Of a stretch of DNA of 12,009 bases, positions 1 through 7,300 are shown one piece after another. The stretch is from CALAED01 sp937891035 (GTDB lineage: Bacteria; Actinomycetota; Actinomycetes; Streptosporangiales; Streptosporangiaceae), in NCBI GenBank assembly GCA_035642125.1, contig DASQSZ010000362.1, positions 1 through 12,009 of the forward strand, read 5' to 3'. Positions within the stretch are counted from its first letter, which is position 1. Each line of letters opens with the position of its first letter. The position numbers and the translations under genes are program-made. The notes beneath the pieces are model-generated. The model made no database searches. It had not been told where the DNA came from and saw only the letters and a program-made list of their open reading frames with translations.

Positions 1-1753
1 GGGTCAGCTCGAGGAATCCGGCGTCCACGACCCGCCGCTGGTCTTCGGTCGGCCCGCCGTTGCCCAGGTTGTACGAGGTCGCCGCGTTGGGGTCCCCGTC
101 GCGCGAGAGCCGCAGGAAATAGCGCGGACCGTACGGGCCGGTCGTCGTGATCGCCCAGTCCTTGATCGAGCGGGTGAAGTGGTCGGCGGTGGCCCGGTAG
201 AGGCGGGCCCGGGCCGCGTCGCCGTTGCGGTCGGCCAGCTCGGCCCCGGCCACCAAGCCGGCGATCTGCGCGGCGATCGTGGACGGCGAGAAGCCCGACT
301 GCTCCTCCCACCGCTCGACGCCGAACGCCGGGCCGTGCGCGACGAGGAAGTCGGCCGCCCGGCGCACGCTGTCCCAGCGACCGCCGAGCCCGGACTGGTA
401 CGCCATCAAGATCGGATAGGCGGTCTCGTCGAGTTGGTCGCCACCCGAGTCGGGCGCCGGCTTGCCGTTGATCAGCGAGTTGCGCGGCATCCGTCCGTCG
501 GGCAGCTGCTGCCGGTCCAGCAGGAACGCCGCGGTGGCGCGCGCCGTGGCGAGGTCACCGGCGACAAGCAGCCCGGTGAACGCCTCGTACAGGTCGCGGG
601 AGAACACCTCGCGGTAGGAGCCGAAGTAGACCGGCCGGCCGCCGGGTAGGTCGGCGGCGCTGACCGCCTGCCCCCAAGGGCTCGCGAGCGAGGCCACGAT
701 GGCCCCGGGGAACGTCTTGTCCTCGCTGGCCTTGATCACATTGGCCGACAGGTAGTAGGCGTCCTTGCCGCCGCCGGGCGGCGGGGCGGCCAGCTTCCTG
801 TCGTAGGCCAGCCAGCCCGCCGTATAGTCGGCGAGCGTCGCGGCGAACGGACGGTGTGCCGCCGCGTGCCCGGTCGCGATCGCCTGCCGGCGCGTCCGGC
901 CGAAGCCGAGCGCGAACGTGGTCACGCCGCCCGCGAGCGGCAGCCGCGCGGTCGCCACGACGTTCCCGCCCGGCGCTCCGTCGAACGCGGTCAGCCGCCG
1001 GTCGGCGTCCAGCATCGTCAGGCCGTCGCCGGCCGTCCCGGCGAACCCCACGCTCGCCTCCGGCAGCGGGCGCGCGGCGGTCAGCGCGAGGTGCGTCGGT
1101 CGCGCGTAGTCGCGGTTCGCCGCGTTGGTCGTGGTGTTCTCGTCGGAGACGACGGGCACGCCGCCCGCGACCGTCCCGGTGTCGGCGCCGCCGTTGACCT
1201 CGCCGCCGCCCCCGTTTCCGCCGACGTTCGCGTCCAGCCGTACGTACAGGCGAAGGTCGCCGCCGCCCACCAGCCGGGTGCGGACCACCACCGCGTCGCG
1301 GCCGGGGTCGGTGATGTACGTGGTGACCAGGCGGTATCGCCCGGCCTTGCTCGACGTGGTGACGGTGCAGGCCATGCCGGTGCCGTCGGTGGAGACGGTG
1401 TAGGTGGTGTCGCGGCCCTGCACCTCGGTGAAGCCACGGCCGTCGGTGACCACGAACCGCATCGACTCGACGTTGGTCGTGTCGATCGTCGGCTCGTACA
1501 CGTCGGACAGCACGCCGTCGGCGACGGTGAACCACACCTTGGATGCGGTGGTGCGGGCCGTGCCGACGCAGTCCTTACGGGCGAGGTCGAAGTGCGACGC
1601 CGCGCCCGGCCCGGCGGGCGCCGGCGCCGCCGCGTGCCGCCGCGCGGCCGCCGCGCCCGGCGCGGCGAGGACTACCGGAGCGAGTACGGCGCCGGCCGCG
1701 ACGAGCGCGAGCCCCCGCGATCTGCCCGCGTGCGACAGAGTTGCCCGCGACAT
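1..1753 (-). CDS. Secreted GH15 glucodextranase/glucoamylase-like glycoside hydrolase, C-terminus beyond window
   Basis: This is a partial gene: 584 residues are readable from an ATG at 1753 to the left edge. Residues 1-38 look like a Sec signal peptide (basic start, LALVAAGAVLAPVVLA core, AAA cleavage region), so the enzyme is probably exported. Residues about 55-300 resemble the beta-rich N-terminal domain of bacterial glucodextranase/glucoamylase (KVWFTVADGVLSDVYEPTID at 72-91). From about 325 the alpha/alpha-barrel of GH15 begins (YREVFSRDLYEAF, 380-392; DETAYPILMAYQSG, 442-455). RWEEQSGFSPSTIAAQIAGL (481-500) matches the segment carrying the family's general-acid Glu; the general-base Glu would lie beyond the window. 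The expected reaction is exo-release of glucose from alpha-glucans or dextran; which linkage cannot be decided here. An in-frame ATG at 1768 is an alternative start, and neither has a convincing Shine-Dalgarno. The start lies about 40 bp after the epimerase stop (25 bp for the 1768 start), so co-transcription is likely. Confidence 0.88.
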   Translation of the reverse strand, partial: MSRATLSHAGRSRGLALVAAGAVLAPVVLAAPGAAAARRHAAAPAPAGPGAASHFDLARKDCVGTARTTASKVWFTVADGVLSDVYEPTIDTTNVESMRFVVTDGRGFTEVQGRDTTYTVSTDGTGMACTVTTSSKAGRYRLVTTYITDPGRDAVVVRTRLVGGGDLRLYVRLDANVGGNGGGGEVNGGADTGTVAGGVPVVSDENTTTNAANRDYARPTHLALTAARPLPEASVGFAGTAGDGLTMLDADRRLTAFDGAPGGNVVATARLPLAGGVTTFALGFGRTRRQAIATGHAAAHRPFAATLADYTAGWLAYDRKLAAPPPGGGKDAYYLSANVIKASEDKTFPGAIVASLASPWGQAVSAADLPGGRPVYFGSYREVFSRDLYEAFTGLLVAGDLATARATAAFLLDRQQLPDGRMPRNSLINGKPAPDSGGDQLDETAYPILMAYQSGLGGRWDSVRRAADFLVAHGPAFGVERWEEQSGFSPSTIAAQIAGLVAGAELADRNGDAARARLYRATADHFTRSIKDWAITTTGPYGPRYFLRLSRDGDPNAATSYNLGNGGPTEDQRRVVDAGFLELT

Positions 1754-1792
1754 GATGGCCTGTGGCATGGGACCAGCCCAGCCGGGCGGCGA

Positions 1793-2788
1793 TCACGTGT
1801 CAACGTCCGGAACCGGCCCCGGCGAGTCGGGGCCGCCGCCGGCGCTTTGCTGTCGCGCCGCCCACGCGTCGGCGATGATCTGACGCAGGTCCGAGCGCTT
1901 GGGCGTCCAGCCGAGCGTGTCACGAATGGCCGAGCTGTCGGCCACCAGAACCGGCGGTTCGGGCGTGGGCGGCGCGCTGACCGTGGGGACGGGACGCCCG
2001 GTCACCTCGGCGACCATGGCGACCACGTCGCGCACCGACGCGCCCATGCCGCTGCCGACGTTGAACACGCGGTGCGCTCCGTCGCCGGCCGCGTCGAGCG
2101 CCAACACGTAGGCGTCGGCGAGGTCGTCGACGTGCACGAACTCGCGGACGGCCGTGCCGTCGCCGTTGATCGTCAGGTGGGACAGCCGGCCGGCCGCGAC
2201 GTCGAGGGCGCGCCCCACCAGCCGGGTCCGGTCCGGGTCCGGCCGGCGGTCGACCGAGCCGGCCACGTTGAACGTCCGCAGCACGACGGCGCCGGCCGGG
2301 GTCGCCCGCACGTGATAGCGCAGCGCCTCTTCGGCGGCCAGCTTGGAGGCGGCGTACGGGCTGGTCGGCGCGGGTGGCTGCGCCTCGATGATCGGCTGGA
2401 CGTCCGGAGCCCCGTAGACGGCGCCGGTCGATCCGAACACCACCCGGGCCGCGACCGGCAGGCAGCGCAGCAGGTTGACGGTGCCGTGCACGTTGGCGGC
2501 GAAGTACGACAGCGGCTCGGCGAAGGATTGCCTGACCCGGGCCAGCCCGGCCAGATGGCACACGCCGTCGATCGGGCCGCCGAGTTCGTGGTGGGCGACG
2601 ATCGTCACCGCCGCGCGCAGGTTGCCGAAGTCGAGCAGGTCGGCGACGGCGGGCACCACGTCGTGGGGCAGTTGCCTGGCCTGCGCCGGACGACGCACCA
2701 GACCGATCACATCGTGCCCGGCATCGACCAGCCGGCGCCCGACCGCGTACCCGATGTACCCAGCGGCGCCCGTCACCAGGACCCGCAT
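1793..2788 (-). CDS. NAD-dependent epimerase/dehydratase, UDP-glucose 4-epimerase (GalE)-like
   Basis: A 331-residue extended short-chain dehydrogenase of normal GalE length. The Rossmann motif TGAAGYIG is at 6-13, an acidic AD-LLD segment at 49-53, HLAG at 78-81, the catalytic S120/T121 region (FGSTGAVYG) and the Tyr-Lys pair in SPYAASK (Y145, K149). REFVHVDDLADAY in the C-terminal half is the usual substrate-domain signature of nucleotide-sugar epimerases. The likely role is cytoplasmic NAD-linked epimerisation or dehydration of an NDP-sugar; the exact sugar cannot be read from sequence. The ATG at 2788 was chosen because MRVLVTGAAGYIG begins the fold directly and GGAGG lies 6 nt upstream. 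The open frame extends to 3001, but that part lacks family features and overlaps the SDR gene. It lies between the SDR and GH15 genes on the same strand and is probably co-transcribed with them. Confidence 0.92.
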   Translation of the reverse strand: MRVLVTGAAGYIGYAVGRRLVDAGHDVIGLVRRPAQARQLPHDVVPAVADLLDFGNLRAAVTIVAHHELGGPIDGVCHLAGLARVRQSFAEPLSYFAANVHGTVNLLRCLPVAARVVFGSTGAVYGAPDVQPIIEAQPPAPTSPYAASKLAAEEALRYHVRATPAGAVVLRTFNVAGSVDRRPDPDRTRLVGRALDVAAGRLSHLTINGDGTAVREFVHVDDLADAYVLALDAAGDGAHRVFNVGSGMGASVRDVVAMVAEVTGRPVPTVSAPPTPEPPVLVADSSAIRDTLGWTPKRSDLRQIIADAWAARQQSAGGGPDSPGPVPDVDT

Positions 2789-2794
2789 CCGCAA

Positions 2795-2832
2795 CCTCCG
2801 CTTACAGGGGTTCCATGCTGCCCGTGCGGAGG
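2795..2832 (-). promoter_or_regulatory. Hairpin covering the epimerase Shine-Dalgarno
   Basis: On the minus-strand transcript, CCTCCGC (2832-2826) is perfectly complementary to GCGGAGG (2801-2795), which contains the epimerase GGAGG ribosome-binding site. The 24-nt interior can add about five more pairs (ACGGG with CCCTGT, including one G-U) above an AA bulge. It sits in the 52-bp gap after the SDR stop. It could limit epimerase initiation unless opened, or contribute to 3'-end formation of the SDR message; no U-tract follows. The pairing is seen directly; the function is inferred. Confidence 0.4.
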
Positions 2833-2840
2833 CGGGGATG

Positions 2841-3608
2841 TCACTTGTAGCGGCGGCCGGTTCGGGCCGATATTCGCCCGGCGAGTGTCCGGGGGACGAG
2901 CTTGCCGAGCCCGACCAAGGTCTTGTATTGGGCGCCGGGCACGCTGACCGGCACGCCGCGGCGCAGGTCCCGCAGCCCGTCCCGGACCACCGAGTCAGCA
3001 TCTAGCCACATGAACTCCGGGACTCCCGACATATCCATGTTGGCGCGCTGGTGGAACTCCGTGTGCACGAAGCCGGGGCACAGCGCCATGACGCGCACGC
3101 CCCGCCCGCCGCGTACGCGGATATCCTGCTCGACGCCCTGGCTGAAGCCGACCACCCAGGCCTTCGACGCGCCGTAGGTGCCGCGAGAGAAGAAGGCCGC
3201 GACGGACGCCACGTTGACGACCGCGCCCCGGGAGCGCTCGATCATGCCGGGCAGCGCCGCGTAGGTCAGCCGCAGCACCACCTCGCAGTGCACGCGCAGC
3301 ATGACCAACTCGTCCTCGACCGGCACGTCGAGGAAGCGGCCCTTTTGGGCGAACCCGGCGTTGTTGATAAGGAGGTCCACTCCGTCGGCGAGCCGTCGTT
3401 CCGCCGCCGCGATGCCGTCGTCAGTGGCGAGGTCGGCGGGCAGTGTCTCGACGGTGGAGCCGTACCTCGCGCGGTGGTCCCTGGCCGCCTTCTCCAGGCG
3501 GGTCGCGTCGCGCGCCAGCAGGACCAGGTCCATGCCGTCGGCGGCGAGCCGGCGGGCGAAGGCGGCGCCGATTCCGGCGGTGGCGCCGGTGATAAATGCG
3601 GTGGGCAT
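2841..3608 (-). CDS. Classical short-chain dehydrogenase/reductase (SDR)
   Basis: A 255-residue protein of standard classical-SDR length. Cofactor motif TGATAGIG is at 7-14, DL at 59-60, NNAG at 82-85, catalytic Ser in NVASVAAF (S135), and YGASK with Y145 and K149; CPGFVHTEF (177-185) is the usual post-catalytic PG motif. An Arg at 33 (LLARD) after the second strand suggests NADP(H) preference. The Asn of the SDR catalytic tetrad appears to be His107 (RVHCEVVLRLT), a substitution to note. The substrate is unknown; it is a cytoplasmic NAD(P)-linked oxidoreductase, similar in type to the DltE/YqjQ-like generalist SDRs. The ATG at 3608 has no Shine-Dalgarno but follows a -10-like TAACCT by six bases, consistent with leaderless translation. 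It is the first gene of the minus-strand block and is divergent from the LLM-like gene. Confidence 0.93.
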   Translation of the reverse strand: MPTAFITGATAGIGAAFARRLAADGMDLVLLARDATRLEKAARDHRARYGSTVETLPADLATDDGIAAAERRLADGVDLLINNAGFAQKGRFLDVPVEDELVMLRVHCEVVLRLTYAALPGMIERSRGAVVNVASVAAFFSRGTYGASKAWVVGFSQGVEQDIRVRGGRGVRVMALCPGFVHTEFHQRANMDMSGVPEFMWLDADSVVRDGLRDLRRGVPVSVPGAQYKTLVGLGKLVPRTLAGRISARTGRRYK

Positions 3609-3620
3609 CCGGAAAGGTTA
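3609..3620 (-). promoter_or_regulatory. Possible leaderless -10 element for the SDR gene
   Basis: Reading the minus strand, TAACCT (3620-3615) is followed by six bases and then the ATG at 3608. That matches the TANNNT-to-start geometry of actinobacterial leaderless genes. No convincing -35 is seen at 17-18 bp. Confidence 0.3.
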
Positions 3621-3633
3621 TCCGCCGGCATCA

Positions 3634-3680
3634 ACTCGCCGTCATACGCCGGGACGAGACGGGCGAGTGACCCGCGAGTG
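3634..3680. repeat. Inverted and direct repeats in the divergent intergenic region
   Basis: ACTCGCC (3634-3640) has its perfect reverse complement GGCGAGT at 3662-3668. GCGAGTG occurs at 3663-3669 and again at 3674-3680, eleven bases (about one helical turn) apart. Placement between two divergent starts makes a shared operator plausible, but the arms are short and GC-rich. Confidence 0.35.
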
Positions 3681-3699
3681 CCCCGCCCTAGGAGCGCCG

Positions 3700-3720
3700 C
3701 GTAGCGTCACGGCGTAGCGT
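3700..3720 (+). promoter_or_regulatory. Duplicated CGTAGCGT with -10-like TAGCGT before the LLM-like gene
   Basis: CGTAGCGT occurs at 3700-3707 and 3713-3720. The second copy contains TAGCGT (3715-3720), seven bases before the GTG at 3728, the spacing expected for a leaderless transcript. No clear -35 is visible. Confidence 0.3.
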
Positions 3721-3727
3721 GGAGCCC

Positions 3728-4183
3728 GTGAAGATCGGTGTTTTGCTCCCACCGCCTCCCGACGAGTTCGGTGAGTGGCTGGCGGACGCGGCCGCCTTCG
3801 AGGCGGCCGGCGCCGAGGTGCTGTGGATCGATGCCGGCCCGGCCGCCGATCCGCTGACCCTGGGGGCCGCGCTGGCCGCCCTCACCTATCGATCGCTGCT
3901 GGTCACGACGCTCCCCGAGGGGGAAGTGCCGGAGCCGCGCGCCCTCGCCACGGTCCGGCGCCTGAGCCGCGACCGCTTCGCGCTCAGCGCCGACGGAGAC
4001 TGGGAACGCTGGGAGCGGGTGCCGCCGCCGGCGAACCGGGCGACCTGGCGCGAGACCTTGGCCGACGCGGTCGAACGCGGTGCCGAGGGATTGCTGGTCC
4101 CGGCCGATTCCCGCCTGCTCGACCTGCTGCGCAATCCCGTTCAGCCGGGCGGCCGCCAGGACATTCATCTCGCGCAGGGATAA
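3728..4183 (+). CDS. Short luciferase-like (LLM-type) flavin/F420 oxidoreductase-related protein
   Basis: A 151-residue protein that reads like a compressed LLM-class fold. MKIGVLLPP at the start resembles the first TIM-barrel strand; AAAFEAAGAEVLWIDAG (21-37), DPLTLGAALAALTYRSLLVTTL (41-62) and ALATVRRLSRDRFALSADGD (72-91) follow the order of the LLM N-terminal half. The end, RNPVQPGGRQDIHLAQG, resembles the C-terminal end of such proteins. Typical members are near 300 residues, so most of the barrel is missing and catalysis is doubtful; a degenerate or accessory role is possible. GTG 3728 was chosen because conserved-looking sequence starts there; GTG 3719 would add three residues. It lies upstream of the fdh operon on the same strand, but fdh has its own promoter after this gene. 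Coding is well supported by composition; the function is not. Confidence 0.72.
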   Translation: MKIGVLLPPPPDEFGEWLADAAAFEAAGAEVLWIDAGPAADPLTLGAALAALTYRSLLVTTLPEGEVPEPRALATVRRLSRDRFALSADGDWERWERVPPPANRATWRETLADAVERGAEGLLVPADSRLLDLLRNPVQPGGRQDIHLAQG

Positions 4184-4213
4184 GAGCGCGCTCATACGGA
4201 ATGATCCTCAGCA

Positions 4214-4243
4214 TTGACCGTCGCATTTACGCGGTCTCATAAT
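4214..4243 (+). promoter_or_regulatory. fdh operon promoter with symmetric spacer
   Basis: A -35 TTGACC (4214-4219) and a -10 CATAAT (4238-4243) are separated by 18 bp, which is strong for a GC-rich genome. Transcription would start near 4250, giving about a 70-nt leader before fdhA. The spacer holds GACCG (4216-4220) and CGGTC (4232-4236), a 5-bp inverted repeat centred between the hexamers and a candidate operator. The elements are seen directly; activity is inferred. Confidence 0.65.
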
Positions 4244-4308
4244 GAAACCCGTTCAGCCCACACGGCCTCGGTTCCGCATTTGGGGGCACGGCACCGGCCC
4301 TGTCTGCA

Positions 4309-4314
4309 GAGGAG
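4309..4314 (+). promoter_or_regulatory. fdhA ribosome-binding site
   Basis: GAGGAG lies five bases before the ATG at 4320 and decides the start against an in-frame ATG at 4242, which has no such site and would bury the Tat motif about 30 residues inside. Confidence 0.7.
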
Positions 4315-4319
4315 AGGCG

Positions 4320-7300
4320 ATGGTGGAGGTCACCCGGCGACAGTTCCTGAACGTTGGCGCGGTGGGCGCGGTCGGCGGTTCGGCGCTGGGCGGTTCGGCG
4401 CTCGGCTTCAATGTCGCCACGGCCGAGCAGGTGAAGCAGGAACTGCGCGTCCAAGGCGCCACCGTATCCCACTCCGTTTGCCCTTATTGCGCCGTGGGCT
4501 GCTCTCTGCTCGCGTACACGAAGAAGAACGGCGACGGCAAGGTCGAGCTGCTCCAAATCGAGGGCGACCCCGACAGCCCCGTCAACGAGGGCACCTTGTG
4601 CCCCAAGGGAGCCAGCTCGCTGGAGCTCGCCATCTCCCACAGGCGCGTGCCGAGCCCGCTGTACCGGGCGCCGGGCGCGCGGGAGTGGAAGCGCGTCTCC
4701 TGGGACTTCACGCTGGACAAGCTCGCGCAGAACATCAAGGCCTCGCGCGACCGTACGTTCGTCACCACCGACGCGGACGGCAACGTGGTGAACCGCTGCG
4801 AGGGCATCGCCTTCGCCGGCGGCGCCGCGTTCAGCTCTGAGGAAGGCTACTTCGCCACGAAAATCATGCGTGGCCTCGGCGTCGTCTATTTGGAGCAACA
4901 AGCCCGTGTTTGACACGGCCCAACGGTGGTCAGTTTGGCCGCCACGTTTGGCCGAGGGGCGATGACCAACCATTGGCGCGATATCAGACATGCAGATCTG
5001 ATTCTTGTCAATGGAGCAAATCCGGCTGAGGCGCATCCGGTCGGTTTCCGCTGGCTCATGCGAGCCAAGCTGGACCGGGGTGCGAAGATCATCCACGCCG
5101 ATCCGCGCTTTACGCGCACCTCCGCGGTCGCCGACATGCATGTACGCATCAGGACGGGCGCGGACGTCGCCTACTTCGGCGGCTTGATCAACTACGTCCT
5201 GCAAAACAACCTGTACCACAGGGAGTACGTGGAGTTCGCGACCAACGCCGGGTTCGTGGTCGAGGAGGGCTACGAGTTCAAGGACGGGATGTTCAACGGC
5301 TTCGACGAGGAGACCGGCAACTACGATCCCACGAGCTGGACGTACGAGACGGAATCCGGGGGCACCGCGAGGGTCGACATCGAGCACCCGCGTTCGGTGC
5401 TGAACCTGCTGCGCGCCCACTACAGCCGCTACACCCCCGAGATGGTCGAGCGCATCACGGGCATCCCGCGCGCCCAGTTCCTCGAGGTGGCGCGGCAGGT
5501 CGGCCAGATGGGCCGGCCGGACAAGGTGATGACGATCGTCTACGCGGTCGGGCTCACCCATCACACCACCGGGGTGCAGCTCATCCGGTCTGGGGCGATC
5601 CTCCAGCTGCTGCTCGGCAACATGGGCCGCCCCGGCGGCGGCATGAACGCCGAGCGCGGCCACGCCAACATCCAGGGCAACACCGACCACGCGATCTCCT
5701 GGGACATCCTGCCCGGATACCTGCGGATCCCGGCGCCCGGGCAAGAGAACCTCGACGATTACGTGGCGCAGAGCGCCTCGAAGAAGCTGCGCCCGAACGC
5801 GGTGAACTTCTTCGGCGAGAACTACCGCAAGTTCATGGTGAGCCTGCTGAAGACCTGGTACGGCGGCGCGGCGACCAACGACAACGAGTTCGCCTTCGAC
5901 CATGTCCCCAAGCCCGCCGCGAACGCGTCTTGGATCTCGATCTTCGATCAGGCGCTGCAGGGCAAGATGGAAGGGGTCATGCTGTCCGGGATGACGGCCA
6001 CCAGCATCGGGCCCGACTCCAACCAGGTCCTGCAGGCGCTGTCCAAGCTCAAGTGGTTGTGCGTCATGGACCCGTTCGCCACCACCAGCTCGGAATTCTG
6101 GAAGGCGCCCGGCATGGATCCGGCCAAGATCCAGACCGAGGTCTTCATGCTCCCGGCCACGCACTGGATCGAAAAGGACGGGTCGTTCACCAACAGCGGC
6201 CGCTGGGCGCAGTGGAAGGACCAGGTCCTGCCGCCGGAGGGCGAGTCGAGGCACGACCACTGGATCATGGCGGAGCTTTTCAACCGGGTGCGGGAGCTGT
6301 ATCGGCGCCAGGGCGGCAAGTACCCCGATCCAGTGCTCCAGCTCACCCTCCCGTACCGGGACCCGCGCAAGCCGACGCTGGACGAGATCGCCCAGGAGAT
6401 CAACGGCCGCGACCTGCGCACCGGTGAGCGTCTTGCGACCTTCGCCGACCTGGCCGACGACGGCACCACGACCGCCGGTGACTGGATCTACACAGGGCAC
6501 TATCCGCAAAGCGGCAACCTGACCAAGCGGCGCGACGGCGTGCAGGACCCGGCCAAGAACGACCCGACCGGCATGGGCTTCTACCCCAACTGGGCGTGGA
6601 GTTGGCCGGCCAACCGGCGGGTGCTGTATAACCGTGCCTCGGCCGACCCACAGGGTCGCCCGTGGGACCCCAAGCGCCCGGGGATCAGCTGGGACGCGAG
6701 CAAGAACCTGTGGGTGGGCGACGTGCCCGACTACCCGCCGGACGCCGAGCCCGGCGACGACGCCCCGCTGCCGTTCATCATGACCGGGGAGGGAACCGGG
6801 CGGATATTCAGCAACGGGGTGGCCGACGGGCCGTTCCCCGAGCACTACGAGCCGGTCGAGTCGCCGGTGCGCAACCCGCTGCATCCGGAGGTGTCGGCGA
6901 CGCCGGCGACCTTCATGTACGACCAGAAGGCCGGCCGGCCCAACCGGTTCGGCACGGCGGCCGACTATCCGTACATCGCCACGTCGTACCGGCTCACCGA
7001 GCACGAGCACTACGTCACCCAAAACGTCGAGAAGCTGGTACAGCTCCAGCCGGAGGCGTTCGTCGAGGTGCCCGCCGAGCTCGCCCGCGAGAAGGGGATC
7101 AAGACCGGTGACCGGGTGCGGGTCTCGTCGAAGCGCGGCAAGCTCGAGGTGCGCGCGGTGGTGACCGGACGGCTCGGCCCGCTCCAGATCGACGGAAAGA
7201 AGATCTACCAGATCGGCATCCCGATCCACTGGGGCTTCGTCGGCATCAACACCGGCCAGCACTGGCTGGCCAACGCGCTTACCCCCTTTGTCGGCGACGC

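Noticed and set aside
854..2947. Long plus-strand open frame (697 codons)
   Set aside because: It spans the GH15 and epimerase genes on the opposite strand; composition is Arg/Gly-rich and there are no recognisable motifs.
2789..3001. N-terminal extension of the epimerase frame to 3001
   Set aside because: The added 71 residues resemble no domain and overlap the SDR gene; the Rossmann start and GGAGG fix the start at 2788.
1..3608. A functional link between the GH15/epimerase/SDR block and formate dehydrogenase
   Set aside because: The blocks are on opposite strands with separate promoters and no shared pathway visible; proximity alone is not evidence.
4184..4193. Perfect palindrome GAGCGCGCTC right after the LLM-like stop codon
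   Set aside because: Only a 10-bp GC palindrome with no room for a loop and no U-tract; it is too short to call a terminator or site.
4242..4320. Upstream in-frame ATG for fdhA at 4242
   Set aside because: It overlaps the -10 element, lacks a Shine-Dalgarno and would push the Tat motif about 30 residues inside; ATG 4320 has GAGGAG upstream.
4911..4913. TGA read as a nonsense mutation making fdhA a pseudogene
   Set aside because: The position matches the known Sec codon, sequence on both sides is intact, all operon partners are intact and a SECIS-like hairpin follows.
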